Shown: positions 54,601 through 64,000 of the stretch, in pieces
Position numbering within the stretch: position 1 is the first letter of the stretch
Layout: each line of letters starts with the position of its first letter
Source of the DNA: Pilasporangium apinafurcum
Lineage: Eukaryota > Oomycota > Peronosporomycetes > Pythiales > Pythiaceae
Assembly (NCBI GenBank): GCA_001600495.1
Contig: BCKE01000068.1
Coordinates: forward strand, 150,630 to 214,629
Length of the DNA stretch: 64,000 nucleotides
Reading direction: 5' to 3'
Program-made: the position numbers and the translations under genes
The notes under the pieces: generated by a model
The model's database searches: none
What the model saw: only the letters and a program-made list of their open reading frames with translations
Told to the model about the DNA's origin: nothing

Positions 54601-55788
54601 ACGGTGTTCTATGGCGATTTGGGCGAGAAATGCCGCAATTTGATTGACTATTTCGAAGCAATTCCCGGTGTTGCTCCTCTGCCTGCTGATTACAATCCTG
54701 CGACATGGATGCTGGAATGCATCGGCGCAGGTGTAAGCAATACGAACGGAAATGACGTGAACTTTGTTGAATATTTCAACAATAGTGACCATCGCCAATT
54801 GCTAGACGAAAATTTGGCGAAGGAAGGCGTGACGGTTCCGTCACCAAATTATCCTGAACTCTTGTTCAAGCACAAGCGTGCTGCTAGCTCCTACACACAG
54901 ATGCGATTTCTCTTGGCTCGCTTCGCAAACATGTACTGGCGTACCCCGTCGTACAATCTCACGCGAATGATTGTCGCGCTATTCTTGTCGGTTCTGTTCG
55001 GCGCGATCTTCACGGGCTCAAGCTTCGCATCGTACCAAGGCATTAACTCTGGTGTTGGGATGGTGTTCTTGTCGGCGTTCTTTAATGGTATCGTATCCTT
55101 CCAGAGTGTCCTCCCCGTTGTGTGTGAAGAGCGCGCATCTTACTATCGTGAACGTGCATCTCAGACATACAACTCTCTTTGGTACTTCGTCGGTGCAACT
55201 TTGGTAGAAATTCCATACTGCTTCGCAAGTGGCCTCGTGTTTACTGTGATTTATTTCCCGTTTGTCGGATTCACTGGCTTTGCGACGGGTGTGCTCTTCT
55301 GGATCCATGTGTCACTGGTCATATTGATGCAAACCTACATGGGACAACTTTTTTGCTATGCTCTGCCAGGTGAAGAAGTCGCAGCTATCATTGGTGTGCT
55401 TTTTAACAACATTTTCCTCCTATTCATGGGGTTCAGTCCGCCGACTTCGCAAATTCCGTCCGGCTACAAGTGGCTATACACGATCTGCCCGCCGCGATTC
55501 TCACTGTCCGTCTTGGTGGCGCTTGTTTTTGCGGATTGTTCGCAAGAACCCACGTGGGATGAAGCGCTCGGTCAATTCGTCAATGGTGGATCGGAAATTG
55601 GCTGTCAGAATCTCGAGAATTCGCCTGTCAATATTGGTCACATCACGGTCAAAGGGTTCACGGAGCAGGTCTTTGGCATGAAGCACGACGATATCGCGAT
55701 CAACACGTTGTGGGTGATTGTCGTCATTGTGGTTTACCGTCTTCTGGGACTCTTGGCACTGCGTTTCATCAACCACCAAAAGAGATAG
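51664..55788 (+). CDS. Full-size PDR-type (ABCG) ABC transporter
   Basis: 1374 aa, single exon, arranged NBD1-TMD1-NBD2-TMD2 as in pleiotropic drug resistance pumps. NBD1 has Walker A GQPGSGKS (about residue 111), signature VSGGERKR (about 245) and Walker B VTLMDE. NBD2 has GSSGAGKT (about 799), a degenerate signature SSVEQMKR and Walker B VIFLDEPTSGLDA. Walker A Lys is present in both sites. Each TMD has about six hydrophobic segments; TMD1 opens with IFGRIIMILVMGLLY. The start MENPSEQ was chosen because upstream in-frame codons include only non-ATG starts and overlap the initiator. These plasma-membrane pumps export toxins and plant antimicrobials; substrate unknown. Confidence 0.95.
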   Translation: MENPSEQKHLSYESGTTLMAHGPHVLHDHIATKLETALGRALPQLEVRFRNLSVTADIVVADEDTSKAELPTIPNAIKKSLAGSKKRIVQKEILKNISGRFRPGTITLLLGQPGSGKSALMKMISGRFPMNKNIKVDGDIIYNGEARDAILKRLPQFVAYVNQRDRHYPCLTVKETLQFAHMFCGGELSRRGEELLSQGTKEENLAALEATKALFAHYPDIIIQQLGLQNCQDTIVGDALIRGVSGGERKRVTTGEMEFGMKYVTLMDEISTGLDSAATYDIINTQRSIAEKLRKTIVIALLQPSPEVFALFDDVMVLNEGELMYHGPCNQVTDYFESLGFVCPPSRDIADYLLDLGTRQQYKYQVSVPGDNQFKHPRHASEFAELFRQSEIHRNMLKELDAPFDQVLVNNIADHMEVMPEFHQSFWESTKTLTRRQVMVTYRNKPFIFGRIIMILVMGLLYCTTFYQFDVTQMAVVIGNIFSCIMFLSMGQASQVPTFYADRDIFYKHRGANFFRTSSYVLATSLSQIPLAMAETILFGTLIYWICGFASNFGAYLVFEVILFFMNLAMGMWFFFLCAFCPNPNIATPISMVSILIFVVFAGFIVTAGTIPDYFIWIHWISPIGWSLRALAVNQYRSSSLDVCNYDNVDYCKDYGMNMGEYYLKLFGIPTERQWIWFGMVYTMAMYIIFMFLSYLAFEYKRYEAPENVDVSKKEIDPEQEASANYALVETPKYMKTPEPKIEHVVNVREREKNFVPVTVAFQDLWYSVPDPANPKEQLDLLKGISGYALPGSMTALMGSSGAGKTTLMDVIAGRKTEGKIRGKILLNGFEATDLAIRRCTGYCEQMDIHSETATIREALTFSSFLRQDSTVPDSKKLDSVNECLELLGLDDIADQIIRGSSVEQMKRLTIGVELAAQPSVIFLDEPTSGLDARTAKAIMDGVRKVADTGRTIICTIHQPSSEVFFLFDSLLLLKRGGQTVFYGDLGEKCRNLIDYFEAIPGVAPLPADYNPATWMLECIGAGVSNTNGNDVNFVEYFNNSDHRQLLDENLAKEGVTVPSPNYPELLFKHKRAASSYTQMRFLLARFANMYWRTPSYNLTRMIVALFLSVLFGAIFTGSSFASYQGINSGVGMVFLSAFFNGIVSFQSVLPVVCEERASYYRERASQTYNSLWYFVGATLVEIPYCFASGLVFTVIYFPFVGFTGFATGVLFWIHVSLVILMQTYMGQLFCYALPGEEVAAIIGVLFNNIFLLFMGFSPPTSQIPSGYKWLYTICPPRFSLSVLVALVFADCSQEPTWDEALGQFVNGGSEIGCQNLENSPVNIGHITVKGFTEQVFGMKHDDIAINTLWVIVVIVVYRLLGLLALRFINHQKR

Positions 55789-56143
55789 ATGTCATAGATG
55801 TGTATGTACTCAGCAAGCCTTCCTGCTTTTTTCATGAAGCGCATATGCACAACGTAATATACTTCAGCAATTTATCTGTGATTGTCCGCTTCATGTGCAT
55901 GCAAGCGCGAGCTCATTAAATGATGATCTTCGCTCCAAGCCTGTTGAAAAATACTCAAATAATTTACCCAAAACACATTATATATTACCGCTCTTTATTT
56001 CTATAAAGCTTTTTTCATTTTGAATAAAACAAATAGCAGTATATGTTTTTAACTTCATTAGATTTTTATTTTGGGTTTGGCGCCTTTGGTTTGAAAGAGT
56101 GTGTGTCACCCAGCAATCCAACCAAAAAGAGAAAGCAAGTAAC
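55789..56143. other. Intergenic region
   Basis: 355 bp of AT-rich 3' flank of the transporter and 5' flank of the nucleoporin gene. Nothing else was recognised. Confidence 0.4.
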
Positions 56144-59100
56144 ATGGCGGATGCGGGCGTCAGCGCAAGTGATGTGTACGACTGGCTGGTACGTCGTCAG
56201 CGAGAGGAGATCTCCGTTGAGACCGTGCTGAATGCTATTCGATCCGCAGCGGGTATCGTACCGCTAGGTGGAGATGATAGTGCTGGAAGGAAACCTGCTG
56301 ATACGCTTTTGCTGATCACCACCGTACCGCCAACGACTAATTTCTGGGACATGGTAGTGCGATGCTGTCAGTTGCCGAGCTCCGTACCATCTTCACAGCA
56401 GAAAATAATTCTACAACAGTTGGCGGAACGCGTGCCGATTAAAACCCCAGATGAAGAAGACGCTCAGCCGGATGAATCGGAGACACTCGCTGATGCGAAA
56501 ATCAAAGCGATTTGGCATGGCATCTTGGCCATCCAGGATGCATATTTTGCTGAACGACGTAAATTTTTCGCGGTGCGCATTGAATTGCTGCGAAGTGCGT
56601 TATTTTTGTCGCCAGAAAAGCACCCAAACTACCATATCATCGACGAGGTCGTGGAGGAGCTTCTGAAAGAAGGCTTATTAGATGCAGTGCTGGATGAGCT
56701 TCAGGGACGACAGACAATTCGTGTGCCAGACTTCTTATCCTCTATACAGATCGCGCGGCGTGTGTACCAAAGACAGGTCCAACAAGTATGGGAACTACAG
56801 GTTGTCAAGGAAGCGGCACTGCTACGCCACCTACTGTTACTAGTGTTGTACGCTTCCAAGGACAAACAAGGATTGGAGAAGACTATTCAAGTCACGCAGA
56901 GCATTTATGTATGTTCTTCTTGATTATTTTATTGTTCTGCCTGTAGACTGATGTTTCTATGATCCATACTTATTTCGTAGAATTGGGAAGTGTCTGTCGT
57001 TCCAGAAGTGATTTCAAGAATGTCACTCGCACTACCGTCGTGTCAGGAAAATCTTGTTTATTCAGCGTATTTAGGTAGCTTGGTCGCCATCCGAATGATC
57101 CACCAAGCTGGTTTACAGCGTATGAATGCTCAAACCCAACACCGAGTGCGAGAGGTGACACAGAGCTTTTTCTTATCAGAACTATGCAACCAGGAAGCAG
57201 ACCATCCTGCGGTATCTGGCGTTATCCTGCTAGCTTGGGCATCATTGTTAGCACATTACTATCGTCAGTGCCAATCCAGTGATGGTTCGAATGAAGAGGA
57301 ACGATCGGAGGTAGACAATCTCCTGCAACAGACACTGAGAGCTGCTGAGAGAATGCATGGATTTCATTGTTTAAATATGATCTTGCGTGCTGTGGTCTTT
57401 GGTGATGACAACCCCGATGCAGACGTACACTATCCCTTTTTGCAACCGGAAGATATCAATACGAAGTTCACGTGGCAATTGCCTAGTGTCCCAGCGCTCA
57501 CAGATGTTGCCAAGCACTCCAAGCCATTCGTAATACCAAGAATCGGGTATCGGGTTGCAATTTTTCAGCGAATTGCGGCAGGATTCTTCAACGATATGTT
57601 GGTGGCGTTGGGATATCTAGATGGCTTAAATAGTTATCATCAGCTGAATGCAATGGTTAAATTGGTGATCCCCGTGCTCTGCAACTCGGATGTCGCTGAG
57701 CAAACATTGCGGGCTGACGTGAATGATGAACGATACAGCGAAGGAAATGCACTTGGTGTTCTTTTGTATAAATCAAAAGAGTACGTACCATCCAGCCTCT
57801 TGTCATGCTTTCGACTCTACACTGCATTTTGTGCTGCTGATGAAGGGCGGCCGTCTCATATCGTACTTCATCATGTGATGAAAGAATTTAACAAACCATT
57901 CTATTTTTCCAGCACCACTACAGCTGAACGCGAACTGCCCCCAGATGAGTATATCCGAGATATAAATGGAAATTCTGGTCAAGTAGAATGCACACGATCT
58001 TTTGTGTATGAACAAGATCGACTAGTAATTCCAGTCGGAACTGTTGGTTCAATTCGTGACCATCAATACGTGCAATGGCACTTACAACAACGGGATACTG
58101 AAAGCATTGCTCTAAATTTGTGGGATTTGGCGCTCGTGAACGTTGAAGCTTTGGTGGCTGAAATTCAAAGCCTTTCATTGCAGCAGATCAGAGAATCAGA
58201 GCACATGGAAGTCTTGACAAGTTTGTGTGAATTTATTGTTCAAGTTGGTCGCAAATGTGACAACGAAACCGCTTTAGTTGAAGAGATTGCACGTCGTTGG
58301 GCAGAAGCACGGCTGCGACGGTGGTGGCACGATCGACGTCTTCCAAATCCTCATGTTATCCTCCCGTTACTATTTAACCGAAAGATCACTCTTCCAGTGT
58401 TACAACAGGCTTCTCGGGAGGATTTGGTTGCGTGGGGAATACGCGATCCTCGTACAAGAGAGCTACTTCTTGGTCAACTGGCACCCTCATCTAGTCCAAT
58501 CGTATTGCCATCGAAGTCACGATACACTGTGAACAGTTCTAGCGCGCTCTCGTTTGAGTCTGACGGATTTGCCCACTTGATCAGATATCTCCTAGGCTTT
58601 TTGGATGCCTTTCTTCACGATCGCCAAGGCAGTGAAGATACTTCTTGGACACCAAAACAATTTCACTTTGTCTCTGCAGTCTTAGCCGCAATCAATGTAT
58701 TCACATCTGTTGATACCGGTGTCGATGTCATCATGCAAGAGCTTGGTGGAGGAAGAGAAGAATGTGTCGATTTGATCGTGAAAAGTGCGAAAAAGCTATT
58801 TGAATTTCACGAACGTTTCACTGGTGAATACCCGGCTATCATTGCAACTCAGGATATTCTACATAATATTATCCGTTGGTTCCTTGCGAAAGAAGTTCGT
58901 GATATCGCTGCCGATCTCAGCGGAGCGGCAATTAATACGCGTGATTTTATCGAAATGGAGAGAAATTGGTTGGTTGCGTCTGTGGAGTTTGTGACCGAGA
59001 TATTGGCTACACATGAAAGTTGGCGTTTTTCTTCTTTCACGTACAAATTCAAACTATCCGATCGCTGCTTTCGTCTTCTCTTCACGGTCCTGTCGGCTAA

Positions 59101-62100
59101 ATACATCCACCAAGAGAACACGACACTGAAAGAGCTTCAAAGTTCACTCTTGAAATCGCTGCGATCAGATTTATCCATCATGACCAAGCTATTACGATCA
59201 GCCTGCGCGCTGTTATCAACTGCGAAAGGTGCAATGAAACGTTGGAACTTTATTGCCATGAGCGACATGGACTACATTCATACCAATCCGATTCATGACG
59301 TTGCACTCATCTTATCCAAGTCAACCACGAATGATGATATAGGACTTCTCCCACTAGTTTTTGAAGGCGAGCTTGACGGACCCGTTACAACTCTGCAATT
59401 GGAGTCTCTGGTGGTCACATGCTTACGTTTAATCAATTGGGTGCTTACATCAAGCAAGCTGGACGATAATTGTTTGTCCCTGCTGCTATCACCAATCGAC
59501 TACGGCGATTCAAAACAGAATAAACCACTGACGTTTATCACTGTTTGTGGTGGATATCTCGCATATCCACTACGGAAAAGACCTGACATTGCTGTTTGGA
59601 GTCTTAAGATTCTTCAATACGCCGCTGTTGCTTTGGATAATAGAGATGGCTTTGATGGAGTGGAAAGCTTGAATCACTCACTAATGACTCAATTTCGGGG
59701 AAAAGATGTACAAATCATTCGTGGTACTCTTTTACGTCTTTTGCGAACATCTACGCACCAAACTGCCGTGAGAAAAGAAATTATGGTACTCTTAACGATT
59801 TGCTTGGAGCATCAACCAGGCTTCGTCGCGTTTCTTCTGTTTGGTGAACACAACGATGATAAAGTCAACAAGAGTCATGGCGAAGGCGCGAAATCAAAGG
59901 GTTTTGTTGAAATGATCGAGCGATTTTTGTCTGCCTCCGAACAACTTCTCGAAGAAGCATCTGACTTCTTTTGCATTGTGTTAAAATTTTTGCTGCAAGT
60001 GTGGATTGGTGGGATTAAACAACGTCGTAATGTCCATTCGCAAATTATCGGAGCCCTGCGAACATCTAACACCTTTTGGCAAAATTTGACAAGAGCGCTT
60101 AAGATTCGACTTTCATTAGAAACGAAAGCAAATCATGATCCGATTGACGGAGAGAATGATGCCTATATTGGTCGATCTAGCGCGTATGGTTACTTGGCTC
60201 GCGGTTTTATTCTTGAGATTATTTCGTATGAATATCATCACAAGGCATCCAAGGATAAGGACCACGCATTGACACAAGTTTTAGAGACATTTCGTCGGGA
60301 AGATCTTTATTCTTATTGGCTGCGAACATTTACCAGGCTAGATTACTCTCGCGTCCGATTTGAAGAAATTTGTGGTGTAATCAAGCCCTACTGCCACGCT
60401 TCGCCCCCTGCCAACATTTTGAGAGAATTAGAGGCGAGCGAGATATCTGTTTATTTGTGTGGTCTACTCTGCGATGTCCACCTTCTTCAGTGGCAACTTG
60501 GAGGTGTTTCAAGAAGACCGGCCGACGGTGTATTAACGCTCGTAAAATGGGCCAACCTGCAGGCTGCTTACGTCCATTCACAAAATGTCTTGCTTACCAG
60601 GTGGAAAGTCTTCATGGAGTTATCCAGTCTCCAAGCTGGTAGTACAAGTTCAGTCGCTCCTTCAAGCAGTCCTCCCACTCCTTCCACTGATGCATCAAAA
60701 TCTCCAGGTCGAAACAAACGAAAGGAATCCATGATATCTTCCCCACCTCGCTTGAGTACGACGAGAACTTCAAAACCTAATCCGATGGAAGCTCCTCACG
60801 GGACGAGAGCATCGAGCTTCCAAGGGGATAGAACGTCCTATGGGACGATACGTGCGCTTTCTGATGTTATCTTTGCGCGTTTGAACCAGGAGAGCGATGA
60901 TGAATCAACGATGGATTATTTTACGCTAATGCACTTGCACCATCTAGTCGATCTATTGGTGTCGATGCTTCATCATCAAACGGTCTTAGTGGTACAGAAA
61001 ACAAAGGATCCAAAACTTTCTCACACTCGTCACCGAGAGCAGATGTCAGAGTCCAAACTGAACGTGCAGAAAAGTTTCGAGCTATTAATCCTGGTTGAAA
61101 AGGCTTTAAGTCACGTTCAACATTCTATCACGAAGATCAGAGATGATGTCGATATGGAAGCTTTTTGGGTTACAAATGTCCTAACACCACCAGAAGTTAC
61201 CTGCAGTATTGGAGATTGGAATCGATTGATTTCAGCAGCAGATGACAAACTAGAGACGATCGCCTTCGGATTGCGGTCAGGCTTATTAACTGCGTCACTC
61301 CTCCTTGTTCGACATATCATCAAAATGCACAAAGCTGACGAGGCCTCATCATTTATCGGATTTGGAAATGTAGCTGAAGCCCCAATATTGCAAGTGAAAT
61401 TGGTCCATCACTGCATGGATTCAATCAGGGCATGTGATCAACGGCCACAGAACGCTTGGACAGATGAGTTGTTCCGACTGAGTTCGTCCTTATTACAAGA
61501 ACTATTAGATGCATTCACATTTTGCATCACGACGGGTGGAAGCCAAAAAATGAGAATGGATAGCATTGTCATCCTCAGACCCCTCATTCTAGAGTTAGAG
61601 CACGAACAAAATGGACTATTGGCACTGTTTGACCTGTTGGTGCAGCGATTTCGCCCTTCAGTAGCAAAGGATCCGAACGAAAGAAGAACAAAGCAAGAGC
61701 AAGCCTGTTCAGTATTGAAGGGATTGGCGAATATCGTTTGGAATGACAAGAACCGGGAACTATGCCAACGTGTCATGATGAACAGTCGCTCCGACATTAG
61801 ACTCCTTTCGTTGCTCGGGACTCAGTTGCTTCCACTACTTAATGCGCAACTGAAGGAAGAAGAGTCAAAAAGCGGGTCGTATGGCTATTATATACCTGTA
61901 AATAATGAGGTGGAGCGTTCTTTGGCCCATAGGATGTGGTGTACCGTTCTAGATTTTGTTGGTGGATTGGTTCATTTCCACTCAGCGAATGGTAGCGAAG
62001 ATGATGAAACCAACGGCTTGTGGGACTTCATGGCTCATGCAGAGCCATTGCTCCTGATGGGGCTCCACGCAAATGCTCGTCTTACACGAGTTGGAGTTTC

Positions 62101-63015
62101 TGAGCAACAGTCGGTTTTGCGATTCTTAAGCGCGTTAAGCGATTCCGAGATAAGAAAGAAACAATGGCGGCAAGGATTCCCGAAGAATCATATCGTGTTG
62201 ATGGAGCGCAGTCGACAAGTGCTGAAGCGCGCATGCATTTTACTAGGCAATACCACCTGTGAAGTCAAGAGGCTCCAACAAAAGAAAACTCTGAAAAGCA
62301 TGACAACCTTGACTGCCTCTTCATCTTCTTCGCCACGTTCGTCTATCCCGTTGTCATCTATATCGTACGCGCACCGAACGTTGCTACACCAACACTTTCA
62401 ACCAACGCGGCCAGAAGAGAAACGGCAGTTGATGGCGTATTATCATGACATGGAAGCAGAACTGGTTGAAATCGTTCGTCAGTCGGCGTTATTACTAGCT
62501 AAATGGACTGCAGGATTAACTTCTCAAGACTTGATGATAGTTGTCAATGGCGTACGCTACGTTGATGAGGAAAGATTGGTACCATTACTAGCTTTCTCTG
62601 GTACGACTGAAGCGATGGCAATGAGCAGTGAGCCATGCCTTGGTCATTTGTGCCTCGCAATGGAATTTCTGCTCGATCAGCTCGAGGACCAAGAGAAAGT
62701 GAAAAACAGCTCCAGAATGAGTACTCTTGTCAACACCGTGAACTCCTGTGGACTCCTGTTTGTAAAAACCTATTTGCTGCACGAGGAAGAATACGAACAT
62801 CCAGAGAAAGATGAAGAAGAGTTCAAGTCTTTTTTCCAACAGCTAAACAAACGGATTGCCTCGCTCAAACTCACGCAGCCAAAGCTTGACGCACAGCTGT
62901 TCCAGTGCATCGAACAGGTAAACATGATATGATGCAACTCGGTCCACGGACGAATTCATTTCTAACATAATCTCTGTTTTTGCCTTATGATTTTCTTCAG
63001 ATTATTCAGAGATGA
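56144..63015 (+). CDS. NUP188: Nup188-type nucleoporin (inner ring scaffold)
   Basis: 2238 aa. Exons are 56144..56908, 56981..62917 and probably 63001..63015. Intron 1 is 72 nt (GTATGT...GTAG). Intron 2 is 83 nt (GTAAAC...TTCAG) and gives a C-terminus IEQIIQR; if it is not removed, the frame ends NMI at 62932. The protein is all-helical solenoid in character without membrane segments. The stretch LVIPVGTVGSIRDHQYVQW matches the SH3-like insertion of Nup188 (compare LRIPQGTVGQV...YLVRW), and HESWRFSSFTYKFKLSDRC matches the following helical block. Nup188 binds Nic96/Nup93 in the nuclear pore inner ring. It is longer than the human protein (about 1750 aa). Nup205 is the main alternative. Confidence 0.75.
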
Positions 63016-63109
63016 ACATACGAAAGAGAGTTGTGATAACTCATTTCGCCTGTGCAGTTTGTTTGACGTTGCACACACAAGACAATATTTGACGATTTAA
63101 TGGCTAATT

Positions 63110-63785
63110 CAAATCTAACCTTTATTCCCCCATTTCTCCCACCGGTGGGATATACTTTGACGTGTTTTTTTCTTCCTATCGATAGAAACTTGTTTTCAAT
63201 TCTCTGCAATGAGCGCCATTCTTCTTTTCAAGAAAGGATGCGAAGCGATGACAGTGCATACCCGAGAAGATCGACATTGGTTCCGATCTCAAGGAAAGCA
63301 AGCCAGGACTGTCCAGATTGGTAGAAATGCCACCTAAAAAGCAAATCTCGAAGATTGTGGTTACCGTCCAAGACCGATTTGAGTACGGACTCCTCATACA
63401 AATGTGTAAAGAGCATAGCATCCAAACCGTGGTTCACGCTGATCAACAACTCCATCAAGACAAGAATGAGGGCATGAAAGCAAGATAACGTCTCTCGTCT
63501 CATGTTAATGTCTTTGTTGTGAGAAGAAAAGGAAGGAAGGAAGGAAGGAAGGCAGGCGAGAATACCCAGAAGACTCTGATCTCCGACACTCAGAAAGGAT
63601 CAAACGATGCAAGGTAGATAAACCAAGTCCAAACAGCATCTTGAAGATGAGATTGTATCCAACGAAGGAACAGAAGCAACTTCTCAATAAGATGTTTGGC
63701 ATCAGAAAGTCTTGGAGTGTCCTCACTGACAGAGATGTCAACGCTACTAGAAACATCTTTTTCAAGAATAAACATCTCCAGTAGC
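63110..63785 (+). mobile_element. TnpB/Fanzor-type element remnant, copy 3 (rearranged)
   Basis: 63119-63270 repeats the segment shared with copies 1 and 2 (CCCATTTCTCCCACCGGTGG, CTATCGATAGAA, GAGCGCCATTC, GACAGTGCAT). Near 63330-63490 a 53-codon ORF (MPPKKQISKIVVTVQDRFEY) of unknown origin follows. At about 63641-63690 the sequence reads LKMRLYPTKEQKQLLNKMFG, the classic TnpB N-terminal helix-turn-helix. An internal deletion then joins it directly to the C-terminal RuvC-III motif DRDVNATRNIFFKNKHLQ, ending in TAG near 63784. The catalytic centre is therefore lost and the copy is inactive. Confidence 0.7.
63526..63556. repeat. GGAA microsatellite
   Basis: A short run of GGAA units (about five, then GGCA) lies inside the TnpB/Fanzor remnant. 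Confidence 0.8.
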
Positions 63786-63799
63786 ATCCCACTAAAGAG

Positions 63800-64000
63800 A
63801 AAGACAAAGACATGATGGTACCTCCTGATAATTACGTTTCCGATACTGTCGTTGGGATCGACCCTAGTATGCGATCACTTTGCACAGCCATTCGTGCGCG
63901 AGAAGTTGAGGTGGAAGAGGAGAAAGCGAATTGCGACGGAAGGATACCCAAGCAAAGGAGTCGAAGCAGAAACGACGAAAGAAGCGGAAGAAGAAAAGGA
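63800..64000 (+). mobile_element. TnpB/Fanzor RuvC-I segment, cut by window end
   Basis: Reading VSDTVVGIDPSMRSLCTAI, which is the RuvC-I motif of TnpB-family nucleases (usual form GIDPGxR) with its catalytic Asp. It then becomes highly charged (EVEVEEEKANCDG) and runs off the window. It lies downstream of the C-terminal motif of copy 3, so it belongs to a second, adjacent or permuted copy. Confidence 0.55.

Overview
The window reads as nuclear DNA of an oomycete (stramenopile). Genes are intron-poor, with GT-AG introns of about 70-95 nt. Several starts are preceded by the oomycete initiator-type core promoter (GCTCATTYYNCAWTTT-like). The gene content is typical of the group: secreted N-terminal-histidine LPMOs of the AA17 type, an ankyrin/TKL kinase, a full-size PDR ABC transporter and a TOS1-like wall enzyme. 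The exact genus cannot be fixed from the sequence. At least three ambiguous bases (35364, 35605, 45405) indicate a draft assembly.

Layout. 0.3-4.4 kb: three paralogous short-chain dehydrogenases (one divergent pair plus one) sharing one intron position. 5.1-5.9 kb: a PH-domain protein, with two paralogues at 18.8-21.0 kb. 6.5-7.45 kb: decayed Tc1/mariner-type transposon. 7.8-16.0 kb: five LPMO genes (one a pseudogene) with signal peptide, mature N-terminal His and Thr/Ser/Pro-rich tail. 17.3-17.7 kb: TnpB/Fanzor-type remnant followed by two hairpins; related fragments lie at 1.5-1.8 kb and 63.1-64.0 kb. 21.5-25.0 kb: ankyrin + pseudokinase + TKL kinase reading frame, broken by one in-frame stop. 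25.8-34.8 kb: four LicD/fukutin-type type II membrane proteins, two of which share a nearly identical tract of about 470 bp (gene conversion). 30.1-30.7 kb: short element with long inverted repeats. 35.1-36.5 kb: two Mutator-like non-autonomous elements with perfect 9-bp target duplications. 37.8-49.5 kb: housekeeping-like genes (AAAP amino-acid transporter, thaumatin/TOS1 fusion, TPR protein, PEP mutase/isocitrate lyase-family enzyme, ribosomal protein eL42, N-myristoylated alpha/beta hydrolase with a RanBP2 zinc finger). 51.7-55.8 kb: PDR transporter. 56.1-63.0 kb: Nup188-type nucleoporin.

The first 36 kb are accessory, built from tandem paralogue clusters with mobile-element debris between them. 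The last 26 kb are conserved and gene-dense. The LPMO cluster (plant-wall attack), PDR pump (xenobiotic efflux) and TOS1-like enzyme (wall glucan) suit a plant-associated lifestyle, but there is no operon-like logic: each gene has its own promoter. No rRNA, tRNA or CRISPR array was recognised.
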